A stretch of DNA of 64,000 bases. It comes from Marsupella aquatica (lineage: Eukaryota; Marchantiophyta). Location of the stretch: NCBI GenBank assembly GCA_973895155.1, contig OZ316899.1, positions 5,394,001 through 5,458,000 on the forward strand, in the 5' to 3' direction. Every line of letters starts with the position of its first letter. Positions within the stretch are counted from its first letter, which is position 1. The notes below the pieces were generated by a model that saw nothing but the letters and a program-made list of their open reading frames with translations, searched no databases and had not been told where the DNA came from. The position numbers and the translations under genes were made by a program. Of the stretch, positions 55,505 through 64,000 are shown piece by piece.

Positions 55505-57334
55505 TTGCCCGTGCAAAGACCGAATGTTTGGTGTGCCCGTTGTGGAGAACGAGGCCACTACCCAGTGGAGTGTCCACATGTGGGGAGACAAGTGCATTAC
55601 ATGGCAGAAGAATGGGATGACCAAGGTTGCTATGATGTGGAACCTGAAGAGCTTGATTGGTACATGGTCAGTAGTCCTTCATTTCCAAGAAGACCCATGG
55701 CCCCATCAAGACAACCTATGGGTCGGGACATGGGGATGAATACAATGGCCCGATCAATGACCATAAGACCACCAATCAAACCTCCCATGGATCCTCCTGG
55801 AGGATATCCTCCTTGCACACAGAGAATCCCAAGAACTTGCTATAATTGTGGGATCGCTGGCCATTATGCCCCTGATTGTCCATATCCAAAAGCTCCTTAT
55901 CAATATACCCCTATCTGTGGAAACTGTGGGAGTGAGGGACATTTGCCCATTGAATGCCCAAAACCGGTTCAACCCAAACTAATGGTGAAATATGTTAAAG
56001 ATCCAGAGAAGAAGGACGCTACGGAGGTACGGATGATTTTCCTCGAAGATACTCACCAGGTGATGGAGGAGGAGTTGAACGACGAGGAGGTTTCATCAGT
56101 CTATAGGGCTACTACTCGAAGTGCCAAGCGAAAAGCTGAGGAGACAAATCACCAAAGCGATAGTTTAACCTCAAAACTCGCTTCCGGTCATCAAGATACC
56201 TCAACCACTTCACGCAAGATCAAGGATAAGGCCAAGATCAATGATTCACCGCTTGGGGGTAAGCAGGTAGAGGGCCTTCCCAAAGAGTTAGACCCTGCGT
56301 ATGACAGGTACAACCCGAAGTATTTTATAAGAGATATATCATCTGAAGCTAATGAATATATTAATCAAGAGATTAAAGCTAATGCACAAAATATTGCAGT
56401 GAAACCCAAGCATGTTTCCTTTGAGGATAAGCCAAATTTTCAGGGAGTTAGAGTAGATGAAAAATTAGGCTATGACATAGTTAAGGATGTGGCTAATGCT
56501 CAAGCAACAGTAACTTTTGGAGAATTGTTGAGAAATAATGCTTTGTATAGAAAACAGCTAAAACCGCTTCTTCGTTCTAGGCGTAGGAAATATAAAATGC
56601 CTCCGGTAGCCGTTAATTTTGCTGAAATAGAGGACTTTGGTGCCCCAAATGTTGAACTCCAAATCGACGGCTGTTTAGTTAGAAGTGTTCCTATTGATGG
56701 TGGTTCGGGAGTTAATATTATGATAGCACAAACTGCACGTTCGTTAGGATTTACTAAGTATGAATCAACACCTAGAGTCCTTAGGATGGCAGATCAATCT
56801 AGAGTTTTTCCATTAGGTAAATTAGGGAATATTGAAGTTTTAATTGGAGGCTTACCTTTTATTTTGAATTTTCTTGTTATTGATCCTCCCACTCAGTCAA
56901 CTTTCCCTATTTTGTTAGGTCGCCCTTGGCTTTATAAAGCTAAGGTTAAAGTTAATTGGGCTAATAAAACATTTTCCTTTGGCTATCCTAAAGTCACGTT
57001 GTCCTGGGATAAGATCCAGCATTTGGGGGAAACTATGTCTTCAGACCCAGGTTATACGTCCGATAATAGTACCTCTACAGTTGATTCGCGGTGGGTGGAT
57101 GCGATGATGAAGCTCAAGGAGGACGAATTCAGCTTTGAGGAGGACGTGCGCTACCTCGAAGTCTACACTTACGAAGATGCAGTACCAGCTGCGCATGTGA
57201 GGAAAGTAGACGAAGTTAGTACTTCCTCAAGGTCTGAACCACTTGCCCCAAATCCTCAAGCGATGTTACCTCCTAAAGTAATTTTCAAACCAAAACCGAT
57301 TGTCGAGATGCCAGAATCGGATTTGGATGAATAG
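55505..57334 (+). CDS. Ty3 nucleocapsid zinc knuckles and aspartic protease
   Basis: In the same frame as gag. Three zinc knuckles: 'CARCGERGHYPVEC', 'CYNCGIAGHYAPDC', 'CGNCGSEGHLPIEC' (55,535-55,960). A linker follows, then a retropepsin-like domain at 56,610-57,000: 'VPIDGGSGVNI' (catalytic Asp, the D-G-G variant seen in plant Ty3 elements) and 'FPILLGRPWL'. It cleaves the polyprotein and its particle packages RNA. The ORF ends at TAG 57,332-57,334, after which the same frame continues toward RT. Confidence 0.85.
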   Translation: MPVQRPNVWCARCGERGHYPVECPHVGRQVHYMAEEWDDQGCYDVEPEELDWYMVSSPSFPRRPMAPSRQPMGRDMGMNTMARSMTIRPPIKPPMDPPGGYPPCTQRIPRTCYNCGIAGHYAPDCPYPKAPYQYTPICGNCGSEGHLPIECPKPVQPKLMVKYVKDPEKKDATEVRMIFLEDTHQVMEEELNDEEVSSVYRATTRSAKRKAEETNHQSDSLTSKLASGHQDTSTTSRKIKDKAKINDSPLGGKQVEGLPKELDPAYDRYNPKYFIRDISSEANEYINQEIKANAQNIAVKPKHVSFEDKPNFQGVRVDEKLGYDIVKDVANAQATVTFGELLRNNALYRKQLKPLLRSRRRKYKMPPVAVNFAEIEDFGAPNVELQIDGCLVRSVPIDGGSGVNIMIAQTARSLGFTKYESTPRVLRMADQSRVFPLGKLGNIEVLIGGLPFILNFLVIDPPTQSTFPILLGRPWLYKAKVKVNWANKTFSFGYPKVTLSWDKIQHLGETMSSDPGYTSDNSTSTVDSRWVDAMMKLKEDEFSFEEDVRYLEVYTYEDAVPAAHVRKVDEVSTSSRSEPLAPNPQAMLPPKVIFKPKPIVEMPESDLDE

Positions 57335-57406
57335 CAATCACAGAAACCTAAGGAAGGGGAAGTAGCCTTAGGAAAAAGCTCTGCATATTTTCAAGAATCT
57401 GCTAGC

Positions 57407-57652
57407 ATGACTGAGGGTATGGTTAAAAAGAATCAATATGTTAAATTAGAATTAGAAAAGGATAAAACTTTTAACATAGGGAGAAATTTGGATGATGTTA
57501 CCCAACAAGCATACAAGGATCTTTTATATGAATATAAAGATATTTTTGCCTGGAGTCATCATGATTTAAAAGGAATTTCTTCTACTTTAGGTGAACACCA
57601 TATAGATTTAGTAGAGGTGCTATACCCATTAGGCAGCGTCAGTATAGACTAA
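57407..57652 (+). pseudogene. Ty3 pol linker and start of reverse transcriptase, frame-broken
   Basis: In frame with the protease ORF after its TAG. It carries 'YKDIFAWSHHDLKG' and 'HHIDL', the usual lead-in to Ty3 RT. The frame is lost near 57,617, continues in another frame ('LKEAGFIYP', 'WVSPIVIVPKK'), and is lost again at an A8 run (57,762-57,769) before the long pol ORF. Confidence 0.75.
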
Positions 57653-57883
57653 ATCCCAAGTATTCCCTCATGGTTAAAATGGAATTAGATAAATTAAAAG
57701 AGGCTGGTTTTATTTACCCTGTCCTAAGTAGTGAATGGGTATCGCCTATAGTTATAGTTCCAAAAAAAACCAGGGCCGGATGGGAAAGTAAAAATTAGAG
57801 TATGTCAGGATCATAGGAAATTAAACGCGGCCACTAAAAAGGATTTTCATCCCTTACCATTTACGGATACGATTCTAGATCAA

Positions 57884-60238
57884 GTGGCCGGTAAGGAATT
57901 GTATAGTTTTTTAGACGGGTTCTCAGGTTATAACCAGGTTTCTATTAGAAAATTGGATCAGTCTAAAACTACATTCACAACTGATTGGGGCACTTATGCA
58001 TTTTCTCGCATGCCCTTTGGGTTGTGTAATGCCCCAACAACTTTTCAAAGGCTAATGACTGTTATTTTTCAGGATTACCTGCGTGATTTCTTGGAGATTT
58101 TTATTGACGATTTTTGTGTTTTCAGCGGTGAAAAGGATCATTTGGAGAAACTAAGGAAGACCTTTGCTAAGTGTCGTGAGGCTGGCTTGTGTTTGCACCC
58201 TGAAAAATGTTTCTTCGGGATGACAGAGGGTATTTTATTGGGTCATAAAATTTCTCAGAGAGGCATTGCTGTTGATCATGATAAAATTACAGTCATCCTT
58301 GCCTTAGAAGTGCCCACTAATTTGCGTGAGTTAAGGGGGTTTTTGGGGTATGTTGGGTATTATAGACGATTTATTGAGGGTTATTCTGTTCTCTCCACAC
58401 CTCTTAATCAGCTTCTTAAAAAGGATGTGCCTTATGAGTGGAATGACGCACGAGACAATGCCTTCCTCACCCTCAAACATACGCTGACTGTAGCTCCAGT
58501 TCTTCTTCCTCCTAACTGGTCAAAAGAGTTTCATGTTTTCGTGGATACTTCTAAGTTTTGCATAGGGATTGAGTTGAGTCAGAAAGATGAGCGTGAAAAG
58601 CACCACCCTATTTACTTTGCCAGTCGTCAACTCAATAGTGCCGAGCGAAATTATTCCACCACTGAACGTGAAGCTCTGGGCATTGTTTTTTCTTGTAAAA
58701 AGTTACGTCACTACCTCCTTGGTTATGACACTATTTTTCATACTGATCATAACTCTCTTAAGTATCTTTTTAATAAGGCAGATTTGTCAGGCCGAATTGC
58801 ACGCTGGATTCTACTTCTTCAAGAATTCCGGTTTAAAGTGGAGGTGCGCCCTGGAAAAAGCCACGTCAATGCTGATTACTTATCTCGGTTGGAAGGAGAA
58901 GGTGATACCGAGGCAATTCCCGATGTGTTTCCTGATGAGGAGTTATTTCACATGGAGGGTGAACAATCGCTCTATGCTGAGATTGTTTCTTTTCTCATTA
59001 CTGGTCGACCTCCTCAACACATGAATGCGGAGCAGCAGGCAGTTTTTGTACATAAGGCGGGACCTTACACCCTTATTAGAGGTGTGCTCCATAAAACCAT
59101 GCCCGACCTTAAACTTAAGCGATGTTTGGAGACGCATGAGGTGTCCAGAGTGATTATTAGTGCATTGCATGAAGGGGATTCGGGTGGACATTTTGCTGTG
59201 GACACTACGGTGGCCAAAGTTTGTGATGCGGGATACTGGTGGCCCTCAATGCATAAGGACGTATTTGATTTCATTAAAGGGTGTGACCCTTGCCAACGCA
59301 TGGGAAAACCTTTACTCAGTGGAAGATGGCCCTTAGTCCCCATAATGCCCTTAGCTCCCTTTGAAAAATGGGGCATTGATTTTGTGGGCCCCATACAACC
59401 AGTTACTCAACGAAGGAGGAATCGCTACATCATAGTGGCAACCGATTATGCCACCAAGTGGGTGGAAGCCCAAGCAGTACGGAAGGATGATGCAACTGTT
59501 ACAACACTTTTTCTTTTTGATAATATTATCACTCGCTATGGGTGTCCCTTAGAGTTGGTTAGTGATAGAGGCACTCACTTCCTAAATAGCACTATAGAAC
59601 TGCTCACCACCACTTATCTGATCAAACACCGCAAAACTACTCCCTATAACCCTAAGGCAAACGGTTTGACGGAGAGGGCTAATGGCATCATTTGTAAAAT
59701 CCTCACAAAATTTGTTTCTGCACATAAGAGTGATTGGGACATGAAGTTAGCATCTGCACTATGGGCGTATAGAACTGCACAAAAGATCACCACAAAAAGA
59801 ACTCCTTTTTATATGGTTTATGGGATGGACTCTATTGTTCCTATAGAGTTCAGTTTGCCCACTGCACGAATTTTGGAAGATAGACGTTTACCCCCTGAAG
59901 AAAGTCAATTAATTAGACCAGCTGAATTAGAACACTTGGAGGAAAATCGTCTTTATGCACTCACACACACTCATGTTCAGCAAGCACGTAGGAAGATGAA
60001 TTATGATAAGAAGTTGAAGCCAACAACCATTAAGGCAGGAGATTTAGTTTTATTATATGACAATCGTTATTTGAAGTTTCCAGGGAAACTCCACACTAGG
60101 TGGGGGGGTCCCTATGTAGTTAAGAATGTTTGGCCTAATGGTAGTTTACAACTTACCACTACTGATGGAGAAGAGTTAATTACTAGAGTCAATGGCCATA
60201 GAGTAAAAAAATACATGGCTCAGCCATTGGAGTAGGGT
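57884..60238 (+). CDS. Ty3 pol: reverse transcriptase, RNase H, integrase
   Basis: 783 residues in one frame (coding to be read as open from about 57,775). RT: 'FLDGFSGYNQV', 'MPFGLCNAPTTFQ' and the catalytic 'IFIDDFCVF' (58,105, F-I-D-D form). RNase H: 'FHVFVDTSKFCIG', 'STTEREALGIVF', 'FHTDHNSLKYLF'. Integrase: HHCC finger ('HEGDSGGHF'...'CDPCQRMG', 59,170-59,300), then 'WGIDFVGP', 'LVSDRGTHF' and 'NPKANGLTERANGI', giving the D, D, E triad, and a GPY/F-like 'RWGGPYVV' (60,100). No chromodomain follows. The domain order RT-RH-IN is that of Ty3. This ORF appears intact. Confidence 0.9.
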
Positions 60239-60653
60239 TGTGAGGTCACTCCCTTATTTAAGGAGGGGATGGCTGCGTAGAGATTAGTTGATGATATAAG
60301 TTAAGATAACCATTTTAGGTTAAATTTTTTATTTTTTGAGCTCTCTCAACCACATACCTAGGGAAAATGGGAAAATGATTAAGAGAAGGCTGAATTATTT
60401 TTCAACTTTGAAAACGGTTCGATTCGGCGGCAAAGAGGACTACATGTACTGGAAGCGAGTACATGGAGGGCAAACGGATACTTCACACCGGCTATCAACG
60501 AATCGTTCTTGGAAGAAGATTGGCAAACGCAAGAAGCAGAGTGCGAAGAGCAATCGGGCCTGAACATTGAGTGCGCGAGACAGACGGAGGCCAGGAGCAA
60601 GGTGAGCTATTGGTATAGTTGAGGCGCCCATCGGAAGCGAAGTTCGAGCAGCA
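60239..60653. other. Spacer between integrase and the extra ORF, with a second polypurine tract
   Basis: ATTTAAGGAGGGGAT at 60,256-60,270 is identical to the polypurine tract in front of the 3' LTR (62,480-62,494), and nearby bases (GAGGTC) also match. A short ORF at 60,336-60,563 has no recognisable content. Confidence 0.6.
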
Positions 60654-62396
60654 ATGGTGAAGGAGAAGACGATCGTGATGCCTCCTGAATCTGAGATGGC
60701 CAGCAACCGAGAGAATTACAAGAAGGTGGGCATCGATTCATTGGCTGACTTCCTCTGGGTGATCAACAATGTGAAGATGGTGGACGAAATACGCCTGCGG
60801 AATAAACGTGGGAAGAACGTGACTGCCCGATCGGATTACACGGCAATTATTGAGCAAACGATGGCGGATTGCTATGGCGTTTCTTCGGTTGGCCTGATTG
60901 CAGAAGATTTCACCTCCTCTCGATTGTTTCATGACATTTGCGAGGACCAATTCTCTGTTGAGTTTGCGAAGGAAGGTTATACACCGAACTCAGCAAAGGA
61001 TCCAGCACTTCGAGCAATCCTTCGCTTCATTGTACCAATTTTGACACCCGATAAGCCCAGACGTATTGCAGGCAAGTTGGCTGCCATGATTGTCACCGCC
61101 TACGTTAAAGGTAAACCAATCAATTGGGCTTGCGTGCTCTTAGATTCGTTTCAGCTGAGATGCAAGAAAGTGAAGGATGGAATCGATTTGTTTGTGGCGC
61201 CCATGTTGTTTCATTTGTACAAGTTTGAGAAGAAGCTTTCGACAGTAGAGTTACAGTCCTATGAAGAAGCAGAAGCGAATAGAGCCCTTATTGAAGACCC
61301 ATCCTCCAAAGATGAAGACAGTGAGACAGACGAGGACGACGTTGTTGAGATGCCTGTCAAAATTGAGGTTCAGGCATCCCCGGTGCGAGTGTTGAGGGGT
61401 CGACCACGAGGTTCAACATCAATCAAGAAACCTCAAGAAACCTATGTTATTCAGGTGGATTCGGATGATCCTTTGTGTCCCTTGGAAAAACGACTGCACA
61501 CCACTATGGATGATTTTTGCAGAGCTAATTCTGTCAATGCTGGTTTGATTAATCAGCTACACGCTAAGTTTTCTTGTTCAGGAGATGCTTTATTTGCTAA
61601 GATCGAAGATTTACACTCCTCTTCTACACGAATCGATCAAGAAAGGAAACAGTGGAGATTGGAGAAACGTGAGCTTGAAAAACGATTGAAGGAGTTGCTC
61701 CATGGCTCAGTTTTACCAGCAATTCAGCAATCGGTTCAGACACTCTCTTCTGCCGCAACTGGAATGGCTCTCTCTGTTACTGATACTCTTCAGCTTGCTG
61801 CATTGACGTCTGAAGGATGGAAAAACGACAGCAAAAATTTGGCAAAAATTGCTTTGGCAATTACCAACCAGAAGAATTTGTTGGACAGGAAGTATGAATC
61901 GATTCTGAAATTGATTGGAGATTTGCAAAAGTATACTGAAAATCATTTGGAATTCTGTTCAGGCTTTACACCTGACCAAGGAACTCCAACCGACCTACCA
62001 CAAGGAGCACCTCATGGCTCGAAGGAGGACAAATCAACTGCCATTGCTCCCTGTGAGAAGGATGTTGATCGAAAATCGAGTGTGGGTCCAACCTTAATCA
62101 CGACATCAGAGGATCTTGCTTCCCACACAGTTTCTACTGATCAACGCCAGGCAATTTCTGTAATTGAGGCCGCTTGTCTTCTAGTTCCTACCCCTAAACA
62201 GCAGTCACCACTTTCTAATGTCTATGACGATTTTTCCAACACTGCCCTATTACGATCCATGACTACTCCCACCACAGATTTAATAGCACAGGCTAATTTA
62301 CAGGTGGAAGTTGACGTAGTTGAATCAGACACTGAGTCTGAAGCAGTGACTCAGACCCGACTTCCAAAGAAGAAGAAACTGAAGCGCAAGCACTAG
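60654..62396 (+). CDS. Ty3 extra ORF (580 aa) between integrase and 3' LTR
   Basis: An intact frame in the sense direction, where plant Athila/Tat elements carry env-like or other extra ORFs. N-terminal globular part ('SLADFLWVINNVK', 'AILRFIVPILTPDKP', 'PINWACVLLD'), an acidic stretch (61,310-61,350), a Lys/Arg patch 'GRPRGSTSIKK', a coiled-coil-like part 'ERKQWRLEKRELEKRLKELL' (61,650), and a basic end 'LPKKKKLKRKH' that looks like a nuclear localisation signal. I see no signal peptide or membrane segment, so an envelope role is unlikely. It is a distant relative of the element X ORF. Function unknown; a nuclear or integration accessory role is a guess. Confidence 0.75.
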   Translation: MVKEKTIVMPPESEMASNRENYKKVGIDSLADFLWVINNVKMVDEIRLRNKRGKNVTARSDYTAIIEQTMADCYGVSSVGLIAEDFTSSRLFHDICEDQFSVEFAKEGYTPNSAKDPALRAILRFIVPILTPDKPRRIAGKLAAMIVTAYVKGKPINWACVLLDSFQLRCKKVKDGIDLFVAPMLFHLYKFEKKLSTVELQSYEEAEANRALIEDPSSKDEDSETDEDDVVEMPVKIEVQASPVRVLRGRPRGSTSIKKPQETYVIQVDSDDPLCPLEKRLHTTMDDFCRANSVNAGLINQLHAKFSCSGDALFAKIEDLHSSSTRIDQERKQWRLEKRELEKRLKELLHGSVLPAIQQSVQTLSSAATGMALSVTDTLQLAALTSEGWKNDSKNLAKIALAITNQKNLLDRKYESILKLIGDLQKYTENHLEFCSGFTPDQGTPTDLPQGAPHGSKEDKSTAIAPCEKDVDRKSSVGPTLITTSEDLASHTVSTDQRQAISVIEAACLLVPTPKQQSPLSNVYDDFSNTALLRSMTTPTTDLIAQANLQVEVDVVESDTESEAVTQTRLPKKKKLKRKH

Positions 62397-62479
62397 GAGG
62401 CAGCTTTTGAGTTTCCAGCGCAGTTAGTGGAAGTATGAGCATTTTCCTTGGATACTTCCTGTTCGCGAGGTCGCTTCAC

Positions 62480-62496
62480 ATTTAAGGAGGGGATTA
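62480..62496 (+). other. Polypurine tract of the Ty3 element
   Basis: ATTTAAGGAGGGGATTA ends directly at the 3' LTR; the expected plus-strand primer site. Confidence 0.8.
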
Positions 62497-63475
62497 TGTG
62501 GAAAGCCTTTTCTGAGGAAGTGTTCTAAAGGAGTATTCAATCTACATTTTTCAAACCTTTTGAAACCTTTTAAGCGACAAATGAAGTTATTTACAGAAGA
62601 CGAAGGAGTTAAAGCTCTAAAACTGCTTTCACATTGAAGGATCCTTTTTAATCGACAATTGCTTTTACATCGGAAGAATTGTTCAGGCGTTTTTAGTTGG
62701 ATTTTGATTCAACTTCTCTTAAACCGTTTTCCCTCTCCCTTTTTCTACCCGAGCTCATTAGATAGAACTTAGTTTAGCCAAAACTACTTTAGTTATCATT
62801 AGGCGATTTAATTTAGGAAAGTAGTTCAAACCACTTACCTCTTCAGATCTTCCATCAGTAGTTAGTTTTTAGGTAGTTAGAAAACCTTTTCAGATCTCTT
62901 TGATCTGTGAGGGAGTATTACAATTGAACTCCCAGGCAAATTTGCCTTGTCATTTTTCTTTGGAAACGGTTTGTGACCAAGTATGGGTCTTTTCCTCGTG
63001 CCAAATTGGGCGTAGGAGGGAGAATCGTTGAATAAGAAAATGCACCATTAAAATTTCACTATTGTTCATGAATTCCTCATTACTTTCTCGTAAACTTTGG
63101 AATGGGTGAACATCTTTTAAGAAAACGTTTCTTGAGTTTTGCATGGAAAATATGAGTAAATTCTGAAATCTAGAGTTTAGAGAATTGTAATGACACTCCT
63201 AATGTAAAACCGATCTCTATGGAGTATATGGAATTTAGGAGTGAAATGAAAATCAAACTTCTATGGAGAAAGAACGATAATCAGAGAGATTCCATACCAA
63301 AACAATTAAACAGAAATATGTTATATGTCTTTTAGCAAGTATGATAAAATAGAGATCCTTTAAGATCTCAAAAACAGTAATACCATCATAAATCGATTTC
63401 CTTTATTCCTTACGGGAACGAATTCGAGTTTCTAAGATACATTTTATACAAGTTTCATCTAAAACACTTACCACA
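62497..63475 (+). repeat. 3' LTR of the Ty3 element
   Basis: 979 bp, about 99% like the 5' copy, followed by the GATTG target copy. Confidence 0.92.
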
Positions 63476-64000
63476 GATTGCATATGATACCTGTGTCACT
63501 TGCCAATACTATTGTGGCAAGTTGGAAGGGAGTTGTTGAGATAAGTTGGGCCTTGTTGCTAAGACGGGTTATTTTATCTCAAGTAAAGAAGGTGAAAATG
63601 GATGAGTTCACTACTCTCCCTGCTTATCTTTGCCAGTTGTATTTTCATGGGAATTGCTTACTTCCAGGCGAACAAGAGGAGCGGATCAGACTGCTTGATG
63701 AATTTGATTTTAGTGAATCAAGAAACGAGGATACTGAAGGAGAAGATGCTGATGAAGCTCAACCAGAGATCACCCCACCTATTTTTTTAGAGGTTTCCCC
63801 TCTTGCCCATAGAGAACCACTTGTGGAACCCAGAAGTACCTCTTCACCAATTTCTGATAATCCTCTATCCCCTTTTGAAGATCTCAATCAGGATAGAAGA
63901 CTTTACACCCCCCTCAACTCCAATATCAATGAGTATGCATCTGAACCAGTGGGAATATCCCCACCTCCTGTACGTGTAGTTGACATATCTGTCCCTATTA
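63476..64000 (+). pseudogene. Element X ORF, second part (copy 2), cut by the window end
   Basis: Continues the X ORF after the Ty3 element: 'IPVSLANTIVASWKG', 'CQLYFHGNCLLPGEQEERIR', then the acidic Ser/Pro tail 'EPLVEPRSTSSPISDNPLSP'. The frame is open here from about 63,484 to the edge, and is closely similar to copy 1. Confidence 0.55.

Larger units (their letters stand above)
52561..63475 (+). mobile_element. Ty3 (gypsy) LTR retrotransposon with an extra ORF after integrase
   Basis: LTRs of 978 and 979 bp (52,561-53,538 and 62,497-63,475) differ at about seven positions by my reading, so the insertion is young. GATTG flanks both ends (52,556-52,560 and 63,476-63,480). Internally: PBS for tRNA-Asp, gag, zinc knuckles and protease, RT-RNase H-integrase, an extra 580-aa ORF, and a polypurine tract. 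No chromodomain is seen after integrase. The tRNA-Asp PBS and extra ORF suggest the non-chromovirus Athila/Tat side, though placement needs a tree. Gag-pol has two in-frame stops and two shifts. Confidence 0.9.
51721..64000 (+). mobile_element. Element X, copy 2, split by the Ty3 element and cut by the window end
   Basis: Begins TGTCTAAATTAG like copy 1. It runs 51,721-52,560, is interrupted by the Ty3 element (52,561-63,475, target GATTG on both sides) and resumes at 63,476-64,000. It is therefore older than the Ty3 insertion. Orientation is opposite to copy 1. Confidence 0.65.

Noticed and set aside
55340-55624. Minus-strand ORFs opposite Ty3 gag and zinc knuckles
   Set aside because: Antisense shadows of a conserved retroelement frame.
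60654-62396. Envelope-like protein in the Ty3 element
   Set aside because: No signal peptide or membrane segment is visible and the C-terminus is a basic nuclear-type signal.

Overview
This window looks like nuclear DNA of a land plant with a large, repeat-dense genome. Supporting signs are spliced genes with GT-AG introns, nested LTR retrotransposons primed by plant-type tRNA sites, a CACTA element, a LINE tail, and two exons of a SUV39-class SET-domain gene. Species cannot be told; a seed-free plant or gymnosperm is only a guess. There is no sign of bacterial or organellar DNA.

Layout: 1-0.4 kb, tail of an unknown ORF. 0.9-9.4 kb, element A: a broken SWIM-type (MULE-like) transposase gene on the minus strand, head-to-head with a broken ParB/DNA-methyltransferase-like gene on the plus strand. 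10-11 kb, a LINE 3' fragment. 12.3-13 kb, two SET-gene exons (minus). 14.2-15.4 kb, a third copy of the SWIM transposase C-terminus (D). 15.5-17.3 kb, a CACTA element with TSD TGA. 17.6-27.55 kb, a small copia element (TSD ATATC) whose 5' LTR is split by element B (17,715-25,851). B has 24-bp TIRs and encodes a DUF7869-like transposase divergent from a ParB-like plus beta-class amino-methyltransferase gene. 27.86-49.37 kb, a minus-strand copia element (TSD ATAAT) whose RNase H is split by element C (29,050-45,055, 9-bp TSD). C again pairs a SWIM transposase with a ParB/methyltransferase-like gene, and one of its introns holds a further element, X. 51.7 kb to the end, a second copy of X, split by a young Ty3 LTR retrotransposon (52,561-63,475, TSD GATTG) that carries an extra 580-aa ORF after integrase.

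The main point is a recurrent architecture. In three elements belonging to two transposase types, a transposase gene is divergently paired with a gene combining a ParB-like domain and a beta-class N6-adenine/N4-cytosine DNA methyltransferase-like domain. Each type also carries its own dispersed short palindrome: TAGCG-N4/5-CGCTA in A, C and D, and TTCATGAATTCATGAA in B, mostly in introns and intergenic DNA. I infer these are cis-sites for an element-encoded DNA-binding or modifying protein. Every copy here is damaged by stops and frameshifts, so the window preserves the design of the system rather than a working copy.
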